Source of the DNA: Reichenbachiella faecimaris
GTDB lineage: Bacteria; Bacteroidota; Bacteroidia; Cytophagales; Cyclobacteriaceae
Length of the DNA: 64,000 nt
Reading direction: 5' to 3'
NCBI RefSeq assembly: GCF_900176375.1
Contig: NZ_FWYF01000002.1
Location: forward strand, 780,161-844,160
The notes below the pieces were generated by a model that searched no databases, was not told the DNA's origin, and was given only the letters and a program-made list of their open reading frames with translations. Made by a program: the position numbers and the translations under genes. Shown in pieces: positions 54,364 through 63,850 of this stretch (position 1 is the stretch's first letter; every line of letters starts with the position of its first letter).

Positions 54364-55007
54364 TTGGATAATGCACAAAAAGGATTGGACACTTTTTCCT
54401 TACCAACAGTGGTAGTGCCTCCATGCCCTGGATAAACGACTGTGTCGTCGTTAAGAGTAAACACTTTGTCATGAATACTTTTAATGAGTGTATCAAAGTC
54501 CCCTCCTGGTAAGTCCGTACGGCCAATACTCCCATCGAATAGTACGTCTCCACCTATACAAATTTTTTGTACCTGATTCACCAACACCACATGGCCTGGT
54601 GCATGGCCAGGAGTAAAAAAAACATCTAACACGGAATTACCAAATTCAACCTGATCCCCCTCATCAAAAAAAACTTCAGCTTCAGTATTTTCAAAATTTT
54701 GAAAACCATAAGCTGGTGCATATACCTCTACAGATTTCAAAGTAGCTTCATCCTCTTTGTGGATCGTCAATGAAACGCCGTATTTTTTTTTGACAAATGC
54801 ATTGCCAAATACATGATCAATATGGCAGTGTGTATTGATGAGTTTGACCACCTTTAGTTCATTGGATTCAATGAAGTCTGTAAGTTCATCTTTTTCGGCT
54901 TGTTCGTAGCACCCAGGATCAACAACAATTGCTTCCTTGGTTTCGTCATAAAGCACGTAAGTGTTTTCCATGAAAGGATTAAAAACAAAATTCTGTATTT
55001 GGATCAT
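54360..55007 (-). CDS. MBL-fold metallohydrolase, glyoxalase II-like
   Basis: A 215-residue metallo-beta-lactamase-fold hydrolase. The dinuclear metal motif is THCHIDHVFGN, with further ligands in FFTPGHAPGHVV and GDVLFDGSIGRTDLPGGD, and the final VVYPGHGGTTT. This pattern is that of glyoxalase II/YcbL-like thioester hydrolases. Substrate unknown. It is coupled to pssA by a 4-base overlap. Confidence 0.9.
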   Translation of the reverse strand: MIQIQNFVFNPFMENTYVLYDETKEAIVVDPGCYEQAEKDELTDFIESNELKVVKLINTHCHIDHVFGNAFVKKKYGVSLTIHKEDEATLKSVEVYAPAYGFQNFENTEAEVFFDEGDQVEFGNSVLDVFFTPGHAPGHVVLVNQVQKICIGGDVLFDGSIGRTDLPGGDFDTLIKSIHDKVFTLNDDTVVYPGHGGTTTVGKEKVSNPFCALSK

Positions 55008-55054
55008 AGATATTAATGGTAAGTCCGCAATTTTGTTGGATTATTGCTCAATCG

Positions 55055-55062
55055 CAAATATA
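55055..55062 (-). promoter_or_regulatory. Putative -7 promoter element for MBL-pssA
   Basis: Minus strand reads TATATTTG (TAnnTTTG), 47 bases upstream of the MBL-gene ATG at 55007. It lies just before the ATG of the divergent FAD gene at 55065. Confidence 0.5.
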
Positions 55063-55064
55063 AC

Positions 55065-56132
55065 ATGTACGACTACTTAATCATTGGTCATGGACTGGCT
55101 GGCGCTGTACTTTCGCAGAAATTGCTTGAAAGGGAGCAAAAAATAATGGTGCTTGACCAACCAGACCACAACCACTCCTCTGTGGTAGCTGCGGGCATTT
55201 TCAATCCAATTACTGGGAGAAAAATGTTTAAGACTTGGAGGGCAGATCAGTTTTTCCCTGAGTTGACGAGTTTTTATCCAGAATTGGAAACCAAACTTGA
55301 GGCTGCATTTTATTATCCTATTGGCGTATATAGGCCATACTTTGCTATTGAAGACCAGAATGACTGGGAAGCGAAGAAATCTGATGCAAAGTTTGACGCG
55401 TACATAGCACAGACGACTACCTCAAATATTTCAGCGCATCAACTTCACGATCCACATGGTGGGCTGTTTTTGAAACAAGCAGGGTACGTCAATATTGTAG
55501 AACTTTTGAACGCCAACAAAAAATATCTGATTGATAAGGGTAGTTATCGGGAAACAATGTTTTATGAAAAGGATTTGAAGTGCAATACTGATCACTTTTC
55601 TTTTGGTGATTTGAAGTTCAAAAAAATAATCTTCTGCAATGGTATTCATGCACATAAATCCGAATGGTTTCAATGGTTGCCATTTCACCCTGTAAAAGGG
55701 GAAATGATAGATATAGAGTTAAAAAAACGCCCAGAAACCATTTATAATCGAGGTGTTTTTATGTTGCCCTTTGCAGGCGGGCATATTAGAGTAGGTTCAA
55801 CTTATCATCATCATTTTGATGACATGCAACCAACCGAAACGGGACAAAATGAATTAAAAGAAAAGTTAAGCGGATTGTTGAAAGAGCAGTATGAGATAAA
55901 AGGGAGCCGGGCAGGCATACGGCCTGCCACGAAAGATCGTCGACCATTCATTGGAAAACATCCAGATAATGAACATATTTATGTTTTTAATGGTTTTGGC
56001 TCTAAGGGTGTTTCTCTGATCCCAAATTGTTCGAAATTATTCACTGCATACTTGTTGGACGGGGAGGCGTTGGATGCTGAGGTTGATGTCAGTCGTTATT
56101 ATTCACATTATCCAATTCAGCAAAAAAATTAG
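55065..56132 (+). CDS. FAD-dependent amine/D-amino acid oxidase-type oxidoreductase
   Basis: A 355-residue DAO-fold flavoenzyme. The FAD motif is YLIIGHGLAGAVLSQKLL, followed by GIFNPITGRKM typical of the ThiO/MnmC-C/glycine oxidase group. The later segment SRAGIRPATKDRRPFIGKHP and the C-terminal NGFGSKGVSLIP complete the FAD site. It should oxidise an amine or D-amino acid; substrate unknown. Start ATG at 55065 is chosen over a TTG seven codons upstream. The next gene starts four bases after its stop. Confidence 0.88.
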   Translation: MYDYLIIGHGLAGAVLSQKLLEREQKIMVLDQPDHNHSSVVAAGIFNPITGRKMFKTWRADQFFPELTSFYPELETKLEAAFYYPIGVYRPYFAIEDQNDWEAKKSDAKFDAYIAQTTTSNISAHQLHDPHGGLFLKQAGYVNIVELLNANKKYLIDKGSYRETMFYEKDLKCNTDHFSFGDLKFKKIIFCNGIHAHKSEWFQWLPFHPVKGEMIDIELKKRPETIYNRGVFMLPFAGGHIRVGSTYHHHFDDMQPTETGQNELKEKLSGLLKEQYEIKGSRAGIRPATKDRRPFIGKHPDNEHIYVFNGFGSKGVSLIPNCSKLFTAYLLDGEALDAEVDVSRYYSHYPIQQKN

Positions 56133-56136
56133 CTAT

Positions 56137-59100
56137 ATGCGATTGAAAGTACTTCTTACTGGTCTATTAATCTTTTCTGCTTTGGTCTCATGGGGTCAGG
56201 AGCACAGGAAGGTTTTTGGTCAGAATAGAGTACAATACAAAAGTTACGATTGGTATTATTACAGTACGGATGATTATGACATCCATTACTATGCGTTGGG
56301 AGAGGATTATGCCAAACTAGCGCTAGACTATTTAGATGAAGAGTACGATAAGCTCACGGATTTATTGGGATATGCCCCTTTCTCTAAGACAAAAATTTTC
56401 CTCTACAATTCTCCTGTAGACCTGAAACAAAGCAATATTGGAGTAGATGGTGCCACATTCACTATTGCGGGTCAAACTAAATTTGTAAAGTTACAAGTGG
56501 AAATAGCTTATCCAGGGAGTATAGTTGAATTCAAAAAAGAACTCAAGTATAGACTTACAAAAATGCTGCTTGACGATATGATGTTTGGAGGCAGTCTGGC
56601 AGAGATGTTTCAAAGTGCCTATCTGCTTCACTTACCCGAGTGGTTTATAGGCGGAGCTGCTAATTATGCAGCCTATGGATGGAGTGTGGAGATGGACGAC
56701 TACATGCGTGATTTTCTCACCAAAAGGAAGACCAAAAAATTAAATCGACTGGAAGATGTACGAGCTCAAATGGTAGGGCAATCAGTATGGAACTATATCG
56801 CAGTTAAGTATGGAAGAAGCAATTTGTCCAATATTCTCAATCTCACGAGAATCATTAGAAATCCTGAGCACAGTATTGCGAGCTCACTGGGCATTTCGTT
56901 TAAGCAGTTTAAGTATGAATGGGCAGAGTATTATCGAAATGCAAATGCCACACTAGATGCAGCTTATGATTCACCAGAAAAGGATAATAAACTGATCAAT
57001 AAAACTGGGAAGGTTGCCAAATTGACTAAAGTTCGGGTGAGTCCTGATGGCAAATATCTGGCTTATGTGAACAACTACAGAGGCAAGTACACAGTAAATG
57101 TCCGAAACCTAGAAAATGGTCATGAAAGAACGGCACTCAGAGGAGGATATCACGTGATCAATCAGGAAGTAACACTTGAGTTACCCATTATCGAGTGGAT
57201 TACAGATAAGAAATTAGGTATTATTCAGAATTGGTACGGCACCAATTATTTAGTGTCGTATGATATTCCCACCAGAGTAAAACAACGCAAGTCTTTGCTC
57301 AGATTTAATCAGATTCAAGGCATTGGATTCAATGACAATGGAAAGTTGGCTGTCATAAGTGCTGATATACAAGGCCAGAACGATTTATATCTGATTAGTA
57401 TGAGAAGAAATGCCGTGAAACGATTGACTAAAGACAAGTATGATGACCTGAATCCTAAGTTCATTCCAGGTACAGACGCAATTGTCTTCAGTTCTAATCG
57501 ACCCAGTGATACACTTAATTTGGAGCTGGACAACATCAATGATGCGTCAGAAGTGTTGAATTTGTTTGCCTATGACCTAGACACTACTACCAATGTCGTT
57601 CATAGAATGACAAATACATTGAGCAATGACTACTATCCAGTGCCAGTGGATAGGGAAAATGTGTTTTATCTAAGCGACCAAAAAGGCATTTACAATTTGT
57701 ATAAATACAATTTTTCAAATGGCATTTACAATCAGGTTTCCAATTTTAGAACCAGCCTACAAGAATATGACATCAATCGGAAGACACATGATTTGGCATT
57801 CTTAATGCTGAACAATGGCAAGTCAAGAATCTACCTGCAGGAAAATTATAACCTGAACCAGACCACATTCACGCCGCCTACTTTGCGAAACCAATTGGAA
57901 CAAGTAGAATTCATTCGAAAAAGAAGGGCTGAAGCAGCTAATGATGATTTGCCGCAAGAAGAAATGGAAATGGGAGAAGGCTTATTTGATATTGAACAGG
58001 AAGGGCAAGGCATCAATACAGAGCAGGTACAAGAAGAGGATGAAGATGAGTTTATTGATACAGACGATTACAAATTCGAAGACGAACCAGAAGATGAAGA
58101 GGATGACAGGGCGTTCTCGTTTCTCACGACTTATCAGAAAATGCAAAAGGAGCCCAGTGTCACAGGACCACACCCGTATGAGACTGCCTTCTCTTCAAAC
58201 AACGTCATTACCACGTTCAAAATAGATCCATTTAGAGGGTTTGGAATATTGATGGAATATGAAATGAATGACGTACTGGAGAACCATAAATTCTATGGTG
58301 GGTTTCTTGCAATTACAGACCTTAAGAGTGGTGATTTTTTTGCAGAGTACAGGTTCCTTAAATACACTATTGACTTAATGGCCAGATATGACAGAAATGT
58401 GTATTTAGAAGAGAGGCTTGATTTTTCAGGTGCGGTTGGGAGCGAAATAATTCAGAAGTACAAAAAGAACACATACACTTTGGGTGCTTCATTGCCCTTA
58501 TCAGTGGCGACCCGCTTTGATTTCCAACCCTTTATGACATTTACTCATTTTTATAATCTGAGCCCAGATGCACTGCAGAGAAGTTTTGGAACACAAGACC
58601 CTTTTGCACTAGAGTCGCACAATACTTATGCAGGGGTCAAGGCGCATTGGGTGTATGACAATACGTTAGCCAATGGCCTGAACTTATATGAAGGCAGTAG
58701 AGCTAAAATTTCCTTTGAGCATTATCAGGCTCTAAATGACAATGCCCTTACGTTCAGCAATTTCAGCATTGATCTACGTCGCTATCAAAAAATATCAAGA
58801 GAGCTAATTTTTGCATCACGTATATACTTTGGAAGATCTTTTGGTAATCATCCTATGACTTATATGCTAGGCGGTATGGACAATTGGGTGGCTAATGATA
58901 GTGAAAACACAGACCAGGTGAATTCGCCACTTTATTTCAGCAATCAAAAGGACAATACAGATATTCTGTTTGCCCAATTTGTGAACTTGCGTGGATTCAA
59001 TTATAATGAATTTAGTGGATCAAATGTGCTTACAGTCAATGCCGAATTGCGCTTTCCAATAATTAAATATTTTTCTAGAGGTTCAATAAAGTCTAATTTC

Positions 59101-59382
59101 CTTAGAAATTTTCAGGTGATTGGGTTTTATGATTTGGGTTCTGCTTGGACTGGAAAGTCCCCATTCAATGAAGACCATGAGGTCAACACGAAGATAGTGA
59201 AGGATGGAGGCCCTTTCGAGGCGGTTATTCGTACTTCCAATAATCCATGGTTGGCCAGTTATGGCTTTGGCCTTAGAACAGTACTTCTTGGCTATTATGC
59301 ACGTTTCGATTTTGCCAAACCCATGGCAGATTACGAAATTGGCAAAATGCAATTCTACCTGAGTTTGGGCTACGATTTCTAG
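56137..59382 (+). CDS. TolB-propeller protein with degenerate peptidase domain and C-terminal outer-membrane barrel
   Basis: A 1081-residue exported protein (signal peptide to about residue 20, VSWGQ). Residues about 35-275 resemble a gluzincin (peptidase MA-like) domain, but the HExxH site reads KELKY (134-138) and the LPxWxxEG element reads LPEWFIGGAAN, so zinc ligands are lost. Next comes a TolB/WD40-like beta-propeller (about 295-590, e.g. VRVSPDGKYLAYVNN). Then a highly acidic linker (about 620-675). The C-terminal 400 residues look like a BamA/Omp85-type or other outer-membrane barrel, closing with MQFYLSLGYDF. The start is the ATG at 56137; an upstream frame opening at 56074 lacks the signal. 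Confidence 0.85.
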   Translation: MRLKVLLTGLLIFSALVSWGQEHRKVFGQNRVQYKSYDWYYYSTDDYDIHYYALGEDYAKLALDYLDEEYDKLTDLLGYAPFSKTKIFLYNSPVDLKQSNIGVDGATFTIAGQTKFVKLQVEIAYPGSIVEFKKELKYRLTKMLLDDMMFGGSLAEMFQSAYLLHLPEWFIGGAANYAAYGWSVEMDDYMRDFLTKRKTKKLNRLEDVRAQMVGQSVWNYIAVKYGRSNLSNILNLTRIIRNPEHSIASSLGISFKQFKYEWAEYYRNANATLDAAYDSPEKDNKLINKTGKVAKLTKVRVSPDGKYLAYVNNYRGKYTVNVRNLENGHERTALRGGYHVINQEVTLELPIIEWITDKKLGIIQNWYGTNYLVSYDIPTRVKQRKSLLRFNQIQGIGFNDNGKLAVISADIQGQNDLYLISMRRNAVKRLTKDKYDDLNPKFIPGTDAIVFSSNRPSDTLNLELDNINDASEVLNLFAYDLDTTTNVVHRMTNTLSNDYYPVPVDRENVFYLSDQKGIYNLYKYNFSNGIYNQVSNFRTSLQEYDINRKTHDLAFLMLNNGKSRIYLQENYNLNQTTFTPPTLRNQLEQVEFIRKRRAEAANDDLPQEEMEMGEGLFDIEQEGQGINTEQVQEEDEDEFIDTDDYKFEDEPEDEEDDRAFSFLTTYQKMQKEPSVTGPHPYETAFSSNNVITTFKIDPFRGFGILMEYEMNDVLENHKFYGGFLAITDLKSGDFFAEYRFLKYTIDLMARYDRNVYLEERLDFSGAVGSEIIQKYKKNTYTLGASLPLSVATRFDFQPFMTFTHFYNLSPDALQRSFGTQDPFALESHNTYAGVKAHWVYDNTLANGLNLYEGSRAKISFEHYQALNDNALTFSNFSIDLRRYQKISRELIFASRIYFGRSFGNHPMTYMLGGMDNWVANDSENTDQVNSPLYFSNQKDNTDILFAQFVNLRGFNYNEFSGSNVLTVNAELRFPIIKYFSRGSIKSNFLRNFQVIGFYDLGSAWTGKSPFNEDHEVNTKIVKDGGPFEAVIRTSNNPWLASYGFGLRTVLLGYYARFDFAKPMADYEIGKMQFYLSLGYDF

Positions 59383-59437
59383 ATCAGCCTGAATCACTTC
59401 TATTTTTAATACTGGGCTTATTTGACGATCATTGCAA

Positions 59438-60313
59438 ATGCTTAAATCTATGACTGGGTACGGCCACGCTAAATTTGAAAATGATCAAATGAGCATTGAT
59501 GTAGAGATCAAATCTTTGAACTCCAAGTTTTTGGATATTTCCACCAAGTTGCCAAAAGAAGTGGCAGCTTATGAAAATGAAATCAAAAAAATATTGATTG
59601 AAAAAATCGTACGTGGCAAAGTCAACTTTAGCGTGGAAATCGCATTAAAGAATGGTATGGGTAGTGCGGGTACTCTGAATCAGTCATTGTTCAATCATTA
59701 TAAAAGGGAGATCAGATCAGTAACAAGTCAAGAGGAATTGTCAGATGCCGATTTGGTAAAAGAAGTACTTCGAATGCCAGACATTATGGAGTATTCAGAC
59801 ACAGCCAACGATCTGGTGGATAAAAAACAGTTATTCTCTTTGACTAATCAGGCACTGGTCGAATGTGAGAAGTTCAGAGTACAGGAAGGTCAAGCTGCTG
59901 AGTCTGCACTTGGTACATTCGCGAAAAACATTGATGAAAAATTAGCACTGATTAAACAAAAAGATCCAGAGCGCATAGTTGCAATAAAAGATAGAATCAA
60001 CGAGAGTTTGTCTGAATTAGCGGCTTCAGATAAGTCGGACCCAAACAGATTTGAACAGGAGCTGATATACTATATCGAGAAACTGGATATTGCCGAAGAA
60101 ATCATCAGGTTACAAAACCATATCGCCTATTTTCATGAGACATTAACCGAAAAGGAATCTCAAGGAAAAAAATTAGGGTTCATCAGTCAAGAAATGGGCA
60201 GAGAGATCAATACCATTGGGTCTAAAGCCAATAATTCAGACATTCAAAAACTCGTCGTAGACATGAAGGACGAGCTGGAAAAAATAAAGGAGCAGGTGCT
60301 TAACGTAGTTTAA
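59438..60313 (+). CDS. yicC: YicC family endoribonuclease
   Basis: A 291-residue protein of the YicC/YloC family, reported to act as an endoribonuclease. The N-terminal signature MLKSMTGYGHAKFE and the C-terminal GFISQEMGREINTIGSKANN are diagnostic; the two domains match YicC_N and DUF1732. Start ATG 59438 fits the family; a TTG two codons earlier is less likely. It converges on the FG-GAP gene with three bases between the stops and no terminator. Confidence 0.95.
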   Translation: MLKSMTGYGHAKFENDQMSIDVEIKSLNSKFLDISTKLPKEVAAYENEIKKILIEKIVRGKVNFSVEIALKNGMGSAGTLNQSLFNHYKREIRSVTSQEELSDADLVKEVLRMPDIMEYSDTANDLVDKKQLFSLTNQALVECEKFRVQEGQAAESALGTFAKNIDEKLALIKQKDPERIVAIKDRINESLSELAASDKSDPNRFEQELIYYIEKLDIAEEIIRLQNHIAYFHETLTEKESQGKKLGFISQEMGREINTIGSKANNSDIQKLVVDMKDELEKIKEQVLNVV

Positions 60314-60316
60314 GTG

Positions 60317-62470
60317 CTAATTGAAAGGGCTCACAATTATTTTGATGGTGCAGCTTTGATTGCCGTTGGTAGCTTTTGCTAAATACAAACCATCTTCAAG
60401 GAAACTGAGAGTAAGAGGTGTATCTATATAGGCAGAAAGAAAAACCTCTGCCACCTTGTGGCCTGCTAGTGAAAATATCTCTACCAGCGTATCAGATAAA
60501 TTGGATTGGAAGTTGACAACTCGGTCTGATGCAGTAGGCACTGGGAATGCAGTGATGGTTAAATGGCCTTCACTCCCTGTTGCAGAAGTAGATAGAAGTC
60601 GAACGCCACCTTGTATACTCCCTACTGCAATTACAGCCTTACCTAATAGTTGACCTATAGCGGGCTTGGATATTCTGCCAAACCGTGTTGGAACCAACGT
60701 ACTTGACTGCTCAAGTTTGACAATTGATTCTTGGCGTTGGGGATTGCCAGATTTGTAATCAGAGTAAAATGATGTTTTCCCACTTCTGTCTGTAGTGATG
60801 AGATCCGTTCCATTGATATCATCCATCTCTCCAGTAGCAACTGAAAGGTTGCTTCTATCACCATCTGCGACAATGCCTAAATACCCCTCAGTATCAAGAG
60901 TAAACATGGGATTGGTGGCAGAACCAGTATTAATATAATAATCTAACCTGCCATTAGACACGCCTAGTAGCAAATCTGGTAGGTTATCCTGATTGATATC
61001 ATCCAGCACAAAATCGTCCAATCTTGTGAAACTAAACTCAATGAACTGTAATTGAGAAATATCAAGTGATTCGAGTGAAGAATCATTGTTTCGAACGTAA
61101 TACAAGGTAGCGTTAAACCCGCCATTTAGGGCAGAGAATACCAAATCAATTTTCTGATCCCCATTGGCATCAATGAATTGAGGTTTGATGTCACTAAGCC
61201 CTAGAGTGGATAGGCCAAATAAGTCATCTGTTACCCATTCCAAACCGTTGTTTGCTGTCCGATAATAAGTCAATGAACTTATAAACTCATTATTTTCTAG
61301 CAAGCCTGTATTACCAATCACCAAATCATTATTGCCATCACCATCTATATCCACAATCGCTGGATAGGCAAACTCTCCTACATCAATCATTTGATCCTGC
61401 AAGAATGGGATGGCATTTCCAAATTGATGGGAGTTATTGCTTGTGTTTTCAAAAAGAAGGCTGGATGATTTAAAGTCGATGGTACGAAAAGTGTTTGACC
61501 TTACATTGCTTGAAACCAGTAAGTCCTTATTGCCATCAAAAGTGACATCCTCATAGCCTGCCATCGGGAATGAGGTAAAACTGATGCCTGAGAAAAATGA
61601 TGGAAAGGTATTGTCAAAATCCTCAAAAGAAGCAGAGGATAAACTTCCGTTATTTTCGGCATAACTCAAATTTTCACAGGATTCTTGACTAAGAACCAAA
61701 TCCATTAACCCATCCGAATTGTAGTCGAGTGAAAGCAAGGCTTTGCCGCCTGCATGTAGTATTTTTCCTGAAGAGCTACAAGGCTCGTCAATGGTGAAAT
61801 TATCACAGCCACAGTCCCAAATGTCTCCATAGGATCGAGTTTCTCGAACAAACGCCAATCCGCACGAACCAGTATTTTCTATGGATAGATTTTTATGAAA
61901 TTCTATCTGACTGCTAGAGGCAAAGTCAAAACCTAGTATGTCCAAATCTCCGTCGCCGTCTAAATCAACTATGGAAGGAATATCAGTAGGATTGAACAAA
62001 AGATTGATATTTGAGCTGGAGCCCAGAGTTTTAAGTGGTTCGGCAATCAGCTCCCATGTTACAGTGTTGCCCGATGAGGTATTTCTGAAAACACGAATGC
62101 CAAGGCCAGTATAGGTGAAAAGATCCTTGTGGCCATCACAGTCATAATCTGCTAAAACCATCCAATGCTGGATGTTTTCCGGAAACAAAAATTCGAAGTA
62201 GGGCATATAGACGTATGCTGTTCCTGTATTTTCAAAACAGTTGATTTTGTCCGAAGTACGATCAAAGACAACCAAATCTAGGTCATCGTCCCCATCTAAA
62301 TCAATCGTCTGATATTGAGCACTATTGAGACCACCAGCAAAGGCCAAACCTAGTGTTTGATCACCCTTGACAACAGTAGGTTGGATCATTTGCAACTCTA
62401 TTTGCCCCCAGAGGGTGTGAGCAATAAGAATTTGTAATAAAAAAAAATGGGACAATCGCATCATAATCAT
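60317..62470 (-). CDS. FG-GAP/VCBS repeat protein with T9SS C-terminal sorting domain
   Basis: A 717-residue secreted protein. Signal peptide (RLSHFFLLQILIAHTLWGQ) is followed by about eight FG-GAP/VCBS repeats with calcium-type loops: DLDGDDDLDLVVFD, DYDCDGHKDLF, DLDGDGDLDILGFD, DYNSDGLMDLVLS, DIDGDGNNDLVIGN, DANGDQKIDLVFS and DINQDNLPDLLLG. The repeats probably form an integrin-like beta-propeller. The last 80 residues (TITAFPVPTASDR... LEDGLYLAKATN... TIKIIV) are a type A T9SS sorting domain, so it is a cargo for SprA/PorV/PorU. Start 62470, with in-frame Mets at codons 3 and 4. Confidence 0.92.
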   Translation of the reverse strand: MIMMRLSHFFLLQILIAHTLWGQIELQMIQPTVVKGDQTLGLAFAGGLNSAQYQTIDLDGDDDLDLVVFDRTSDKINCFENTGTAYVYMPYFEFLFPENIQHWMVLADYDCDGHKDLFTYTGLGIRVFRNTSSGNTVTWELIAEPLKTLGSSSNINLLFNPTDIPSIVDLDGDGDLDILGFDFASSSQIEFHKNLSIENTGSCGLAFVRETRSYGDIWDCGCDNFTIDEPCSSSGKILHAGGKALLSLDYNSDGLMDLVLSQESCENLSYAENNGSLSSASFEDFDNTFPSFFSGISFTSFPMAGYEDVTFDGNKDLLVSSNVRSNTFRTIDFKSSSLLFENTSNNSHQFGNAIPFLQDQMIDVGEFAYPAIVDIDGDGNNDLVIGNTGLLENNEFISSLTYYRTANNGLEWVTDDLFGLSTLGLSDIKPQFIDANGDQKIDLVFSALNGGFNATLYYVRNNDSSLESLDISQLQFIEFSFTRLDDFVLDDINQDNLPDLLLGVSNGRLDYYINTGSATNPMFTLDTEGYLGIVADGDRSNLSVATGEMDDINGTDLITTDRSGKTSFYSDYKSGNPQRQESIVKLEQSSTLVPTRFGRISKPAIGQLLGKAVIAVGSIQGGVRLLSTSATGSEGHLTITAFPVPTASDRVVNFQSNLSDTLVEIFSLAGHKVAEVFLSAYIDTPLTLSFLEDGLYLAKATNGNQSCTIKIIVSPFN

Positions 62471-62534
62471 TAGGCGCCTTCAGGCTATCCGACAATCAAA
62501 CCGTCAATAACGAAAATTATTGAGTGCTGGTAAA

Positions 62535-62542
62535 TATATTTG
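62535..62542 (+). promoter_or_regulatory. Putative -7 promoter element for murF
   Basis: TATATTTG (TAnnTTTG) lies 27 bases upstream of the murF TTG start codon. Confidence 0.5.
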
Positions 62543-62569
62543 TGAGCTGCCATACAAATAACAACAAAT

Positions 62570-63850
62570 TTGGATCAAACCATTTCTTTCCTTTACGAAA
62601 AATTTTTAGCAAGCGAAGGGGTATGTTCAGATACCAGGTCGCTTCAAGAAAATCAAATCTTCTTTGCGCTTAAAGGAGATAACTTTAATGGCAATACTTA
62701 TGCCAGTCAGGCGATTGAGGGTGGCGCACTTTTGGCAGTTATCGACGAGTCTCAAGAGGAATCAAGTGACAAGTTTTTTTTAGTTGACGATGTGTTAAAG
62801 TGCCTCCAAGAACTCGCTAGTCATCACAGAGATCAATTTGATATTCCCTTTTTGGGAATAACAGGCTCCAATGGGAAGACTTCGACCAAGGAATTGGCGG
62901 CGAGAGTTATGAGTGCTGATAGAAAAACCCAATATACAAGAGGAAACCTCAATAATCACATTGGGGTACCATTGACCCTATTGAATATTTCGAGTGATAC
63001 AGAATTTGCGATTATTGAAATGGGTGCCAATCATATAGGAGAGATCGCATCACTTTGCAAAATGGCAAAGCCAACCCATGGCCTGATCACCAATATTGGA
63101 ACGGCTCACATTGGAGAATTTGGTGGACAGGAGGCAATCATTCGAGCAAAAAGTGAGTTGTTTGACTATCTAAGACAGACAGGTGGGATACCCTTTATCA
63201 ATTTGGAAGATAGAGTATTGCAAAACATGTCAAAGCGATTTTCCAATGCGATCACCTATCCAAATGAACTCTGTTCCCTCAAATCAGCTACCCCGTTTGT
63301 GCATTACAAAGATGAGCATGGAGATACACATGCTACAGAAATGATTGGGGCCTATAATTTTCTGAACATCTCAGCTGCCGTGACTATCGGAAATTATTTT
63401 GAAGTAGAAGATCCCTATCGTGCCATAGATGGATATATGCCAGACAACAACCGTTCGCAGATGATTGAAATTGGCTCCAATACGATCATACTAGATGCCT
63501 ACAATGCCAATCCAGATTCTATTCGAGCGGCTTTAGATAATTTGGCCGTAATAGATAGTGCTCATAAAGTAGCCATTCTCGGAGACATGAAAGAATTGGG
63601 TGCGTATGCTGAGGAAGAGCACAGAAAAATTATTGACTATGCTGAAACCTTAAACCTTGACAAGGTGTATTTGGTAGGGAATGACTTTAAAAAGATGCAC
63701 AAGCATGCTAAATCAAAGGCATTTGAAAAAATTGACGAACTAAGTAATCTTCTCCAAGAAGAGCCCTTAACGGCAGCCACAGTTTTAATCAAAGGTTCAC
63801 GAGGGATGAGAATGGAGCAACTTACTAAACGTAGGGATCTATGGACTTAA
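62570..63850 (+). CDS. murF: UDP-N-acetylmuramoyl-tripeptide--D-alanyl-D-alanine ligase
   Basis: Adds D-Ala-D-Ala to the UDP-MurNAc-tripeptide in peptidoglycan precursor synthesis. The 426-residue protein has the substrate-binding SDTRSL and FFALKGDNFNG region at the start, the ATP P-loop GSNGKTST (99-106), and the later EMGANHIGEIASL and LDAYNANPDSIRAAL motifs. The start is TTG at 62570: no in-frame ATG lies upstream within the leader and the family N terminus begins there. It overlaps the downstream DUF2461 gene by 10 bases. Confidence 0.95.
   Translation: MDQTISFLYEKFLASEGVCSDTRSLQENQIFFALKGDNFNGNTYASQAIEGGALLAVIDESQEESSDKFFLVDDVLKCLQELASHHRDQFDIPFLGITGSNGKTSTKELAARVMSADRKTQYTRGNLNNHIGVPLTLLNISSDTEFAIIEMGANHIGEIASLCKMAKPTHGLITNIGTAHIGEFGGQEAIIRAKSELFDYLRQTGGIPFINLEDRVLQNMSKRFSNAITYPNELCSLKSATPFVHYKDEHGDTHATEMIGAYNFLNISAAVTIGNYFEVEDPYRAIDGYMPDNNRSQMIEIGSNTIILDAYNANPDSIRAALDNLAVIDSAHKVAILGDMKELGAYAEEEHRKIIDYAETLNLDKVYLVGNDFKKMHKHAKSKAFEKIDELSNLLQEEPLTAATVLIKGSRGMRMEQLTKRRDLWT

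Noticed and set aside
58021-58110. Acidic stretch as a frameshifted or foreign insert
   Set aside because: The frame is continuous, and acidic low-complexity linkers between domains are common in such envelope proteins.
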